Assembly (NCBI GenBank): GCA_034521575.1
Contig: JAXHMJ010000005.1
Span: forward strand, 1,736,001-1,800,000
Origin: a candidate division KSB1 bacterium
GTDB taxonomy: Bacteria; Zhuqueibacterota; Zhuqueibacteria; Residuimicrobiales; Krinioviventaceae
Reading direction: 5' to 3'
Length of the DNA stretch: 64,000 bases
In this document: piece by piece, positions 27,526 to 36,708 of the stretch
Layout: every line of letters starts with the position of its first letter
Position numbering within the stretch: the stretch's first letter is position 1
Program-made: the position numbers and the translations under genes
The notes under the pieces: generated by a model
What the model saw: only the letters and a program-made list of their open reading frames with translations
Told to the model about the DNA's origin: nothing
Databases searched by the model: none

Positions 27526-29223
27526 TTATTTCACGTGAATCATGCAAGCGGTCTCCGGACTTTCCTTATAACCATAGCGAATAGCTTTGCTGCGCAGCAG
27601 GGTTTTACCGCGGGGCAGACGCAGCGGTCCGGTCACCAGTTTCCAGTGCGGCGCCTCACCGGTTTCAGTGGTATAAACGATAGATGCACCCTCGGTTGCA
27701 CAATAAAATCCGATCATGGCGGGATATTGAAATTCTGCGCTATCCCCTTGTATACGTTCCCGGCCGCGGTTTGAAGGAGCATTGGGGATCAGCCAGACCC
27801 GCTGAGTGTGAGGCTGCACGCCTCCGGGCCACCAGCGATGTTTGAGTTCTGATTCGGGAATATCACCCAAATCTCCGGTACGACGGCGCCATGTTTCCAG
27901 TGTCGCCGACAGTTTTTCCATGATTTCAGAATACTCGGCGTCCCGGGCCAGATTGTTAATCTGATGCGGATCAGCTTGGCAGTCGTAAAGTTCTTCCGGA
28001 GGTCTTTTATCGCTGAACCATAATTTCTGCGGTCCTTTCAGAGCATTTTCCGCCTGCAGCCGCAGCATCTCCGTCATGATAGGACTGTTGTTGCGGTAAG
28101 GAACCCACAAGACATAGGGTTTGTTCGTGTAATAATTTCTGACGTACAAATAGCGTTTGTCACGTACCGAGCGCATCATATCATAGGACTCGTCGAACCG
28201 ATCCCGGTGCGAAAAGACCCATTGCCGTTTTTGACCTTTCTGATCTCCGAGGAATGCGCGTCCCTGCATATACGCCGGGATTTCTACATCAGCCATCGAC
28301 AACACGGTTGCTCCGAAATCGATGGAACTGATCAAATCATCATTTGTACTGCCGGATTTGAGTTGACCGGGCCATTTGATGATCAGCGGGATTCGGGTGC
28401 CGGAATCATAGAGCCAACGTTTGCCCCGCAGCAAACCGTCACCATGATCGCCCCAGAAAAAAACAATCGTGTTCTCTGCCTCTCCTTCCTGCTCGAGTTC
28501 TTTTAACAGGTTTCCCGCCCACTGGTCCATTTTATGAATCTGGTCGTACAAACGCGCAATGGCTTTGCGTACAGGTCGGGTATCCGGATAATAAGGCGGC
28601 ACGCTTACTAAATCCGGATCGGTCATGGACGGCTCCTGCCATGTTTTGCTTTCATGCGTCAGGGTGCTGTTAAATACGGCAAAAAACGGCTGATTCTTGT
28701 CCGGACGGTTCTTCCAGTGCGCCTGGTCGCTGCAATCATCCCAGATTGAAACGGGGGTATAACTAAAATCTGCAAATTGATAATCAGTTTTTTTATTGTT
28801 GGTACAGTAATATCCGGCAGCGCGCAGATATTCAGGAAAGGCTTTCACATGCGCCGGCGGGACTGTCTGGTAGGGTGTCGGCAATTCACCTGTACGTCCT
28901 TTATGACTGGTGCGCATATTATGGGTCCCGATTGTGGTCGGATACATACCTGTAATAATACCGGAGCGAACCGGGGCACATACCGGTGACGTGGTAAACA
29001 CGTGATCAAAACGCATTCCCTCGGCAGCTAAAGCATCCAGATTCGGAGTATCCGCGACGTTATCGCCATAGGATCCGATCCGGGGGCCGATATCTTCACA
29101 GGAAATCCAGAGTATATTCCACTTTTTCTCTGCAGCCGCCCGGGCTTTACCAAAAAACGACAAACCGCTCAAGGAAAACATTGACGCCGCTGCCCCGAGT
29201 TTTAAAAAATGTCTGCGTTGCAT
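27526..29223 (-). CDS. Secreted sulfatase (S1 family) with C-terminal CHB_HEX-like domain
   Basis: Exported by a Tat-like signal (MQRRHFLKLGAAASMFSLSG, twin RR). The formylglycine motif CAPVRSG (C-x-P-x-R) follows the metal-binding ISCEDIGPRIGSYGDN, and the catalytic core runs to about residue 490 (VFFWGDHGDGL, LYDCQADPHQINNLA). It belongs to the heparan N-sulfatase-like subgroup by the GDNVADTPNLDALAAEG start. The C-terminal 65 residues (ASIVYTTETGEAPHWKL) match the chitobiase C-terminal domain seen in glycan-acting enzymes. An anaerobic sulfatase-maturating enzyme is not in the window. The sulfated substrate is unknown. Confidence 0.9.
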   Translation of the reverse strand: MQRRHFLKLGAAASMFSLSGLSFFGKARAAAEKKWNILWISCEDIGPRIGSYGDNVADTPNLDALAAEGMRFDHVFTTSPVCAPVRSGIITGMYPTTIGTHNMRTSHKGRTGELPTPYQTVPPAHVKAFPEYLRAAGYYCTNNKKTDYQFADFSYTPVSIWDDCSDQAHWKNRPDKNQPFFAVFNSTLTHESKTWQEPSMTDPDLVSVPPYYPDTRPVRKAIARLYDQIHKMDQWAGNLLKELEQEGEAENTIVFFWGDHGDGLLRGKRWLYDSGTRIPLIIKWPGQLKSGSTNDDLISSIDFGATVLSMADVEIPAYMQGRAFLGDQKGQKRQWVFSHRDRFDESYDMMRSVRDKRYLYVRNYYTNKPYVLWVPYRNNSPIMTEMLRLQAENALKGPQKLWFSDKRPPEELYDCQADPHQINNLARDAEYSEIMEKLSATLETWRRRTGDLGDIPESELKHRWWPGGVQPHTQRVWLIPNAPSNRGRERIQGDSAEFQYPAMIGFYCATEGASIVYTTETGEAPHWKLVTGPLRLPRGKTLLRSKAIRYGYKESPETACMIHVK

Positions 29224-29558
29224 ACCTTTACCCTCAAGTTAATAAACAGGAATAAACTAAATTTACGTTTGGATCAAACCATAAAATAATACTCGGCTCC
29301 GTCTTTAAATTATTTTAATTGGCAGTGTATAATAGAGAGTTATCCTGAAAAAAGCAAATTTTTTCACAAAAAGATACACTTTAATAGAATTGAAAATGGA
29401 ATGAACCGCTTGTTTTTTATGTTTTTCATGAAAAAGTATCCGTATTTATTCACATCGTATTCATGTATTTGATTTTTTTAACAATCAGGTCTTTTTTTGC
29501 TTGCCTTTCACCCACTTGTTTAGTAAACTTTTGAAATAAAAATACAAAGGAGATAATT
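29224..29558. other. Divergent promoter region between the sulfatase and the membrane-protein operon
   Basis: About 335 AT-rich bases hold no gene that I can support. They must contain promoters for both directions. Candidate -10-like TATAAT variants occur (29327-29332, TATAAT) on the plus strand, but no clean -35 lies at a normal distance. AAGGAG at the right end is the ribosome site of the 29559 gene. Confidence 0.45.
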
Positions 29559-30083
29559 ATGCCTCAAAAAGTCATGTTTATCATAGGAATTATCCTGGTG
29601 TTGATCGGGCTGCTGTTTGTCGGCCCCACCCTCGGCCTGTTCTCAATTACCCGAACATGGCCTGTTATCTTGCTGTTGTTAGGTATCGGCTTTTTCTTTT
29701 CCGTAGCGGGAACTCCCAAGGTTTACGGCTTGTTGATGCCGGGTGCGATTCTCACCCTGTCCAGTCTGGTCCTGTTACGTTGCTCATGGACAGGTGACTG
29801 GGTGCAAATGGCGACACTCTGGCCCGTCTTTCTGATCTCCGTTGCAGTGGGTTTTTTCCTGATGTATCTTGTAGGCCCCAAAAACAAAGCGCTTTTAATT
29901 CCGGGGTTTATCATTGTCGGCGTGGGAATACTGGCATTCCTGATTTTTAACTATATCAATTTCCTGTTCCCGATCCTGTTTCTGGCTGGCGGACTCGTTT
30001 TGATATTGCTGTCTCTAAACAACCAGCGCCGCAATAAACTGGAAAAAGCCGCTGCTGAAACCCAAACAGAACCTGAAGAATAG
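29559..30083 (+). CDS. LiaI/LiaF-like small multi-pass membrane protein
   Basis: A 174-residue membrane protein with six predicted spans arranged as two repeats: VMFIIGIILVLIGLLFVGP, TWPVILLLLGIGFFF, GLLMPGAILTLSSLVLL, TLWPVFLISVAVGFFLM, LLIPGFIIVGVGILAFL, FPILFLAGGLVLILLSL. Such WP-containing repeats are found in DUF5668/LiaI-LiaF-type proteins. A charged tail (NKLEKAAAETQTEPEE) ends it. AAGGAGATAATT precedes the ATG, a very strong ribosome site. It is nine bases from the S46 peptidase gene and presumably in the same operon. Function not established. Confidence 0.8.
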   Translation: MPQKVMFIIGIILVLIGLLFVGPTLGLFSITRTWPVILLLLGIGFFFSVAGTPKVYGLLMPGAILTLSSLVLLRCSWTGDWVQMATLWPVFLISVAVGFFLMYLVGPKNKALLIPGFIIVGVGILAFLIFNYINFLFPILFLAGGLVLILLSLNNQRRNKLEKAAAETQTEPEE

Positions 30084-30092
30084 GATGATTCT

Positions 30093-32213
30093 ATGATGCG
30101 ATTGACAATTCTACTACTGCTGGCGAGTATTGTAACGTTTGCAAAGGAAGGAATGTGGCGACTGGATCAGCTGGAGCTTTTAAGCCTAAAGCAAGCCGGA
30201 CTGGATATTCCCGTTCAGGATATTTGGAATCCGGATGACGGCGGACTCTCCAAAGCCGTGATCAGTCTGGGCGGCTGCACAGCATCGTTTGTTTCAGAAA
30301 ACGGACTGATCATGACCAACCACCATTGCGCCTACGGAGCTCTGCAGCGCAACAGCACACCTGAGAATAATGTGCTTGAAAACGGATTTATTGCTGATAC
30401 CTATGACGACGAGCTGCCAACCCGCGGCACCCATGTTTATGTCCTCGAATCCTTTCGGGATGTGACAAATGAGGTTTTAAACGGCATCAGTGAGGGTATG
30501 GACGGCGAGAAACGCCAACGACGCATCAATGAAAACAAAAACAAACTCGTAAAACAGGTTACAGAAGAAAATCCAGAGTATGATGCGTATATCGCAGCAA
30601 TGTACTCGGGAGCTTCCTACATGCTGTTTATCAGTTTTGAAATCAAAGATGTGCGTATCGTCTATGCTCCGCCCAAAGATATCGGAAAATTCGGCGGAGA
30701 TATTGACAATTTTGAATGGCCCAGACAGACCGGTGACTTTAGCCTGCTGCGCGCCTATATCGGGCCCGATGGTAAACCTGCTCAACCCTCGGATGACAAT
30801 GTTCCTTTTCACCCGGGAAAATGGCTCAAGGTATCAACCGCCGGTTACAAACCCGGCGATTTCACGATGGTGCTCGGATATCCCGGGAGAACATATCGGT
30901 ACAGGACGTCTTTTAGTATAGATTATCTGCAATCCTTTTATTATCCCTGGCGGATTGAATTGTTTGAAAGTATTCTGGATCTGATCGAACAACGCAGTCA
31001 GGAAAACGATACCGCTGCCGTCAAACTCGCAAGTATCGAATCCTCCCTGAACAATTCACTCAAGAACAGCCGGGGACAGGTGGACGGGTTTGAACGGACG
31101 GGTCTTTTGCGCAAAAAGCTCGACCAGGAGGCCGAATTTATCAAGCGCTTATCAAACGATCCGGAACTGCGTGATGTCGTTCATGTCCTGCCTGCTATCA
31201 AGACAGAATATGAAGACTATAAAAGCATTGGTCCCAAACTGCTCTGGTATCGATATTATAGCTATCTCAGTCAAATGATGGGAGCCGCCAAAACCATTTA
31301 TGTGTGGAGCAAAGAAAAAGAAAAACCGGAGCAAGAGCGGGAGCCCGGATATATGGATCATGAAATGGAGCGCCGAAAAGAACGCTGGAAATACCGGCAC
31401 CGAAATTTCGATCCGGAATTTGAGAAAGCGGTTTTCAGACATTTTGTTCAAATCGCAGATGAACTGCCATGGAATGCCGTGATAAAAACGGTTGAACAGC
31501 TCCCGTCCGACGTTGTGGACAGCCTTTTTGCCCGTTCCGAGCTGGATAACCTGGCCAGCCGGTTAAATTATTTAAACCTCTCCCGTGAGGAGGTTTTAAA
31601 CCTTGATGATCCGCTGATCCAGTTTGCCGCCGACCTGCACGAGGAAATGCAAAGCGCTGATGATCAGTACAAAGCTTTCCAGAGCGCAATGTCTCAATGG
31701 CGTCCCCGGTATATCGAGGCCCTGGCCATTGACTCGTTGCTGTATCCGGATGCCAACAGTACAAAACGGCTCTCGTTTGGAAAAATTAAAGGTTATTCAC
31801 CGGCAGACGGCGTCAAATATCTGCCGTTCACCACAACAGACGGTCTGCTCGAAAAATACACGGGCTCCTATCCGTTTGATATCCCCGGGAATGCACTGGC
31901 ATTAATAAAACGCGGCCGGTTCGGAGCGTATATTGATCCCGTGACGAAAAAACTGCATGTCGATTTTCTCAGCACCCTGGATACAACCGGCGGCAACAGC
32001 GGCAGTCCTTCACTGAACAGCCGCGGTGAATTGACTGGTTTGTTATTCGACGGCAATTATGAAAGTATAGTAGCCGATTATATCTTTGATCCCGCGCTCA
32101 CCCGGTCGATCTGCATGGATATACGTTTTGCACTCTGGTATATGGATTACGTAGATCATGCCGATCACCTGATCAAAGAAATGGATATCATTGCTCCGGA
32201 TACCCGGCATTAA
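30093..32213 (+). CDS. S46-family dipeptidyl peptidase (DPP7/DPP11-like)
   Basis: Periplasmic serine exopeptidase that removes dipeptides from peptides, feeding amino-acid uptake. A signal peptide (MRLTILLLLASIVTFA) precedes a 706-residue chain. The chymotrypsin-type triad is visible: histidine in LIMTNHHCAYGAL, aspartate in the KFGGDIDNFEWPRQTGDF region and serine in TTGGNSGSPSLNSRG. After it, LLFDGNYESIVADYIFDPAL carries Gly where DPP11 has Arg, which is the DPP7 (hydrophobic P1) pattern. The middle part is a helical cap. S46 enzymes are known in Bacteroidota and relatives; the family call is firm. Confidence 0.92.
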   Translation: MMRLTILLLLASIVTFAKEGMWRLDQLELLSLKQAGLDIPVQDIWNPDDGGLSKAVISLGGCTASFVSENGLIMTNHHCAYGALQRNSTPENNVLENGFIADTYDDELPTRGTHVYVLESFRDVTNEVLNGISEGMDGEKRQRRINENKNKLVKQVTEENPEYDAYIAAMYSGASYMLFISFEIKDVRIVYAPPKDIGKFGGDIDNFEWPRQTGDFSLLRAYIGPDGKPAQPSDDNVPFHPGKWLKVSTAGYKPGDFTMVLGYPGRTYRYRTSFSIDYLQSFYYPWRIELFESILDLIEQRSQENDTAAVKLASIESSLNNSLKNSRGQVDGFERTGLLRKKLDQEAEFIKRLSNDPELRDVVHVLPAIKTEYEDYKSIGPKLLWYRYYSYLSQMMGAAKTIYVWSKEKEKPEQEREPGYMDHEMERRKERWKYRHRNFDPEFEKAVFRHFVQIADELPWNAVIKTVEQLPSDVVDSLFARSELDNLASRLNYLNLSREEVLNLDDPLIQFAADLHEEMQSADDQYKAFQSAMSQWRPRYIEALAIDSLLYPDANSTKRLSFGKIKGYSPADGVKYLPFTTTDGLLEKYTGSYPFDIPGNALALIKRGRFGAYIDPVTKKLHVDFLSTLDTTGGNSGSPSLNSRGELTGLLFDGNYESIVADYIFDPALTRSICMDIRFALWYMDYVDHADHLIKEMDIIAPDTRH

Positions 32214-32228
32214 GACAGGCGGCTTGTT

Positions 32229-33827
32229 TTGATCCTTTTGGAGCATATTCCGGATTTTTTTCTTTTTGTTATTGCTATTGCCTATGCGGAAATCCACTAC
32301 CGCATAGGCATATTGCCAAGCAGATATTTCATCAAAGAGCCGGAGATTATTGCAGATGTACCCAATCGGCTGCAAAAGGGACCTCTACTGCCCGTCGCCG
32401 TCGTTGTCAAAGATTCAGACAAGTATCCTGTCAAAATTCAACAAATAACCTGCCGAATCACTCAGCCATACCCGTTCTCTTGTATATTACCGATCGATCA
32501 AGTTCTGGAACGACATTTTTGGGCAATTTGTCCTGACGTACAACTGCCGGATGAAATGACAGGCTGCCTGTCAGTAGACATAATCATTGACTATGAATAC
32601 CGTGGGAAACAAAAGCGCTGCATCAATGACAATTATAAATTATTATCCCATCGCCCGTTCAGTGTTTTTGTTGATCCCGAGCCACTCCCCTGTGAAAAAG
32701 GCTGGGCTCTGGGAGATCTGCATACTCACAGTCATTTGAGCCGCGATCAGGTTGAATTTGGTGCGCCGCCGCACATCAGCCGCAAAATGGCAAAAGCAAT
32801 GGGTTTGTCCTATTTCGCGGTAACCGATCATTCATATGATCTGGACGACAGCCCGCACAATTACCTGGTCAACGATCCGTCTTTGCCCAAGTGGAATGAA
32901 TTATGGAACACCGTTTCTGAATTGAACAGCCAGGATGAACATTTTGTCATTATTCCGGGCGAAGAGGTATCTGCAGGCAATTGCAAATCACGCAATGTCC
33001 ATTGCCTGATTTTAAACAATCCTGATTTTATTCCAGGCAGTGGAGACAGCGCAGAGAAATGGCTGCACACCCGGCCGGAACATTCCATCACATATTGCCT
33101 CAGCCGAAAGCAGTCCTCCGCCGCCGTGATTGCCGCGCATCCCTTTGTTCCCATACCTTTTTTACAAAAAATGCTGGTTCGCCGCGATAAATGGCGCAAA
33201 CAGGATGTAATGCATGAACACCTGGACGGATTACAGCTCTGGAACGGCGATGATGAATATTTTATGGCAACGGGAATTCAGGAATGGATTCAACTGCTCC
33301 TCCAGGGTCGTCAAATCGGTTTGTTTGCCGGTACAGACGCCCATGGAAATTTCAACCGCTTCCGTCAAATCGGACTTCCGCACTTTAGTATGAAAGAGAG
33401 TGAAAAAGAAGTATTCGGCCGCGCGCATACCGGACTTTATATCGATCAAGAATTGTCGGTTGGCCGTATCATCAAAGCGATTCAGAGGCAGCACGCTTTT
33501 GTCAGCAACGGACCCTTTGCATGGCTCGATTTTAGAGCAAACGGAAAACGATTCATGGTAGGAGATAGATGCACTAAAAGATCGGGTGAAATTCAAATCA
33601 ACTGTAAAACAACAAAATCGTTTGGGGTTCTGAAAGCAGCTGTATTGATTATCGGGGACTGTGCTCTGCAACAAGAAGTCAATCGTCCCCTAAAAGTCAC
33701 GCAAGCCTGTTATAGAAAACGAGTGAGCCTGGATATAGCAAATTTACCGGAGAAAGGATATCTCAGGCTCAAGGTCGTAACCGATAAAAATTGCGTTGCC
33801 TATACCAATCCGATCTATCTTACATAA
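32229..33827 (+). CDS. CehA/McbA-type PHP-domain metallohydrolase
   Basis: A 532-residue hydrolase with an N-terminal beta domain (about 1-155) and a PHP domain. Metal ligands: GDLHTHSHLSRDQ (HxH), YFAVTDHSYDL, IIPGEEVSAGN, NVHCLILN, VIAAHPF and FAGTDAHGNFNR. CehA-like enzymes in this family hydrolyse phosphoesters or carbamate esters. The start is a TTG at 32229, 16 bases after the S46 stop; no strong ribosome site is visible. A perfect inverted repeat lies in codons 18-27. The last eight bases overlap the convergent R3H gene. Substrate not predictable. Confidence 0.82.
   Translation: MILLEHIPDFFLFVIAIAYAEIHYRIGILPSRYFIKEPEIIADVPNRLQKGPLLPVAVVVKDSDKYPVKIQQITCRITQPYPFSCILPIDQVLERHFWAICPDVQLPDEMTGCLSVDIIIDYEYRGKQKRCINDNYKLLSHRPFSVFVDPEPLPCEKGWALGDLHTHSHLSRDQVEFGAPPHISRKMAKAMGLSYFAVTDHSYDLDDSPHNYLVNDPSLPKWNELWNTVSELNSQDEHFVIIPGEEVSAGNCKSRNVHCLILNNPDFIPGSGDSAEKWLHTRPEHSITYCLSRKQSSAAVIAAHPFVPIPFLQKMLVRRDKWRKQDVMHEHLDGLQLWNGDDEYFMATGIQEWIQLLLQGRQIGLFAGTDAHGNFNRFRQIGLPHFSMKESEKEVFGRAHTGLYIDQELSVGRIIKAIQRQHAFVSNGPFAWLDFRANGKRFMVGDRCTKRSGEIQINCKTTKSFGVLKAAVLIIGDCALQQEVNRPLKVTQACYRKRVSLDIANLPEKGYLRLKVVTDKNCVAYTNPIYLT
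32280..32309. repeat. Perfect 10-bp inverted repeat within the PHP gene
   Basis: GCCTATGCGG (32280-32289) and CCGCATAGGC (32300-32309) flank a ten-base loop. It lies just inside the coding sequence of the PHP gene and could fold in the mRNA near the start. Confidence 0.5.
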
Positions 33828-34329
33828 GTTTTATCTTTTTAATGATGCGTTTTAATCCGCGTCCAAACATTTCAGGCTCGATTTCTATATGGCGGAATTC
33901 GCCTTCGCCGTGACTGCTGGTTTTGATTGTATCCAGATCCTTGAGAGTGCTGTGAACCACAAATCGTTCATAATTTGTCATGGGAGGCAACACAACTTTA
34001 TCCCTGTTTTCAATCGCTTCATCCGCTTTCTTTTTTGCAAACCGCTTTAAATTCCCCACGGGTACCACGCGCAATTCATAATCCTCACCATATCGATAGG
34101 TTTTGGTGACAATTTCCGGATTTCGGTCAAATTCGCGATGAATACATTTGCGCTCAAAGGCATTTAAATTTGGAATGACAATCGGTTCGATGGTATCAGA
34201 GAGTTCTGACTTTATTCGATCGATCAACTTGACAATCTTTTCGGGCTTTTCCTGATCATTCCTTTCTCTTCCTTTGCCGGGTTGATGTCTTCTGTTGCGT
34301 TCACGCGGGTTTCTGCGTTTGTCTATCAT
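33820..34329 (-). CDS. R3H-domain nucleic-acid-binding protein (Jag/KhpB-like, two R3H-like motifs)
   Basis: A 169-residue protein starting with a very basic tail (MIDKRRNPRERNRRHQPGKG). It then shows two copies of the R3H pattern: IPNLNAFERKCIHREFDRNP and LPPMTNYERFVVHSTLKDLD, each with R-x3-H. The second is followed by TSSHGEGEFRHIEIEP, the loop of single-stranded nucleic-acid-binding R3H domains such as Jag/KhpB. Jag also has a KH domain, absent here. KhpA, the usual partner of KhpB, is encoded at 46125. The gene is convergent with the PHP gene, overlapping eight bases. Role is likely RNA binding, inferred. Confidence 0.78.
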   Translation of the reverse strand: MIDKRRNPRERNRRHQPGKGRERNDQEKPEKIVKLIDRIKSELSDTIEPIVIPNLNAFERKCIHREFDRNPEIVTKTYRYGEDYELRVVPVGNLKRFAKKKADEAIENRDKVVLPPMTNYERFVVHSTLKDLDTIKTSSHGEGEFRHIEIEPEMFGRGLKRIIKKIKLM

Positions 34330-34359
34330 AGGTCTCCGTCCTTTTCCATATTCCTGACC

Positions 34360-35767
34360 TCATTTGAGGTGGGTTAATAGTTTTTTATGAATGTTACCAA
34401 AAGGTCCATTACTAAAGGTCACAATGATATCACCTTTATGGATATGCTTTTTGAGAAAAACGACCATTGTCTCAATATCCAGATGCTCCCCCACCTTTCC
34501 GGCCGCTTGAATATCGCGAGCCAGTGTTTGGCTGGAGAACAATTGATCTGCCGGGGCTTTTTCCGGGCGGTGAACAGGCGCCACAAGCACCGCATCTGCA
34601 GATTCAAAAGCTTTAGGCCATTCTTTCTGAAATATATTGCGGCGGCTGGTTGCCGAACGCGGTTCATACAAGGCCCAGATACGCTGTTTTGGATATTTTG
34701 ATCTCAAGGCAATCAGAGTTTCACGCACGGCCGTGGGATGATGACCAAAATCATTGTAAATTTTGACCCCGGCCACCGTTCCGACACGTTCAAGGCGCTG
34801 CTGAATTCCCGCAAATTGACTCAGCGCCGTGCAGATTGTATCTTTAGCAACTCCCAGCATGATCCGCCGTGATGATTGCCGCGAGTGTATTTTTCACATT
34901 ATGATTTCCGTACATCGGAATCGTGATACGTTTCCACAACTCGTTATTTTTTATAACCGTAAACGCTGTACCCTCATGATTTGTACTGACATCGGCAGCA
35001 TGCCAATCCGCTGCTGACGACAGCCCGAATGAAACGACGGGGCAAAATCCAAATTCTGAGATTTGCATGGCATGGCTGTCTTCATGCGAAACCACCAGCA
35101 AACCCGTTGAAGGAATAATATTGACAAAACGCCTGAATGCCAATTTAATATCATCCAGTGAATCGTAAATATCAGCGTGATCAAATTCAATTGAAGTGAT
35201 GATGCCAATATCCGGCAAATAATGTAAAAATTTGGCGGTTTTGTCAAAATAAGCGGAATCGTATTCATCGCCTTCCACAACGAATTCGTTTCCGGTTCCT
35301 ATTTGAAATCCCCGGCCAAAATGATTGGGAATGCCGCCGATCATAAAATTCGGTGAGCGTTCAGCGTATTCGAGAATCCAGGCGACCAATGAACTGGTGG
35401 TGGTTTTTCCATGAGTACCCGTCACGACAATGGAACGATGACCGCGAATACAAAATTCCCGCAGCGCATCGGGCAAAGACATGTAGGGGATGTGCTCATT
35501 CAACAGGGCTTCCAATTCAGGGTTGCCACGGGATACTGCATTTCCAACGATCACCAGATCCGGATCTGTTTTCAGATGTTCGGGGTCCCAGCCGCTGTAA
35601 ACAGGGATTCCCTGTTCTTTCAGGAACGTACTCATGGGGGGATAAACATCCTGATCAACGCCGTACACGTTATAGCCTTTACCTTTCAGCATAGCAGCCA
35701 AAGAGGCCATTCCGGTCCCACATACCGCTAAAAAATAGATTTTATGTATATCTTTATTGTTCAACAT
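34360..35767 (-). CDS. mpl: Mpl-type UDP-N-acetylmuramate:tripeptide ligase, frameshifted
   Basis: Recycles cell-wall tripeptide by ligating it to UDP-MurNAc. The first part (35767-34844) has AVCGTGMASLAAMLKGKGY, YPPMSTFLKEQGI (typical of Mpl rather than MurC), the ATP loop VVTGTHGKTTTSSLVAWIL, EFVVEGDEYDSAYFDK and MYGNHNVKNTLAAIIT. The second (34860-34360) begins with GVAKDTICTALSQFAG and has YNDFGHHPTAV and FSNGPFGNIHKKL. One extra base in the GGG at 34853-34855 separates them. With it removed a single protein of about 468 residues results. Probably a consensus error, as the downstream half is fully conserved. Confidence 0.88.
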
Positions 35768-35897
35768 AATCTTTCAGTATGAATATGAATCAATAAATAT
35801 AACCATTCACATTAAAAATTAAAAGCATCTTTTTTATCAGAGGGAGCAAAACAAAAGTGCACAGCCGTTACGCTTTAGAATAAAACAGTTTAAAAAA

Positions 35898-36494
35898 TCA
35901 GCTGCAAAATTCCAGCATGGATGAATAAAACCGGCTTAGAGGCAGTCCCACCACATTATAAAAACAGCCTTCGATACGTTTTACAAAGACCGCGCTTTCA
36001 TCCTGTATGCCATAGGCGCCAGCTTTGTCCATGGCATTTCCTGTTTTTATATAGGCATCAATTTCATCATCAGTCAAATCGCGGAACGTAACCAGAGTTC
36101 GATCGTAACTGGTCATGATATGGTTACCGGGACGATCCAGCAAGGCAAATCCGGTAAAGACTTCATGACTCTGTCCACTTAATTTTTTCAACATTTTACA
36201 GGCGGCAGTTTCATTCTCCGGTTTGCCCAAAATATCCCCGTTGATCACAACAATAGTATCCGCGCCAATGATGATAGCATCATCAACCGATTCACCCACT
36301 TTTCTGGCCTTTTTCACAGCCAACGTCTGGACATGCTGGTCCGGAATCGGAATATAAATATTCCGCTCATCAATATTACTGGGAGCTACTTTAAAAGATA
36401 ATCCGAGCAGTTTGAGTAAATCCGAACGTCTTGGTGATTTTGAAGCCAGGATCAATTCTTTTTTGACACAGTCTTTCAGCAATGGAGTACCCAA
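35898..36494 (-). CDS. maf: Maf family nucleotide pyrophosphatase
   Basis: House-cleaning NTP pyrophosphatase acting on dTTP/UTP or methylated nucleotides. Starts at a TTG (36494) with no clear ribosome site. Motifs are ELILASKSPRRSDLLKLLG (active-site SxR), IGADTIVVINGDILGKPEN (catalytic D), and GAYGIQDESAVFVKRIEGCF with the closing NVVGLPLSRF. At 198 residues it is the usual size. It is the last gene of the long nqr-apbE unit, 17 bases after the small NqrM-like gene. Confidence 0.9.
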   Translation of the reverse strand: MGTPLLKDCVKKELILASKSPRRSDLLKLLGLSFKVAPSNIDERNIYIPIPDQHVQTLAVKKARKVGESVDDAIIIGADTIVVINGDILGKPENETAACKMLKKLSGQSHEVFTGFALLDRPGNHIMTSYDRTLVTFRDLTDDEIDAYIKTGNAMDKAGAYGIQDESAVFVKRIEGCFYNVVGLPLSRFYSSMLEFCS

Positions 36495-36511
36495 TTAAAA
36501 GCGCGGCATTC

Positions 36512-36697
36512 TTAATAATGCAATTTCCGCGACGTACAGGTTGTTCCGTGTCCGGACTTTTCAGCGTGATTTGCACAATGACCGCCACCGCAGCAGCCGC
36601 TGTTTTCACCCCGCTTGTATCCGGACGCATAGAGAGAAATAAACATAATGCCCAGGGCCAGGAGAAAAAATCCAATTATGACAATATATTGAAGCAT
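36512..36697 (-). CDS. Small single-span Cys-rich membrane protein (NqrM-like)
   Basis: A 61-residue protein starting at 36697 (AAAGGA seven bases before). One membrane span (YIVIIGFFLLALGIMFISLY) is followed by a short loop and a cysteine cluster NSGCCGGGHCANH, then one more cysteine (TTCTSR). NqrM, the iron-insertion factor of Na+-NQR, has the same build: single span then GSCGG and further cysteines. Position next to apbE at the end of the nqr operon supports that role. The distal CxCxxPC-like part of NqrM is not conserved here, so this may be a divergent member. Function inferred from layout and neighbours. Confidence 0.62.
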   Translation of the reverse strand: MLQYIVIIGFFLLALGIMFISLYASGYKRGENSGCCGGGHCANHAEKSGHGTTCTSRKLHY

Positions 36698-36708
36698 GTA
36701 TAGTCCTT

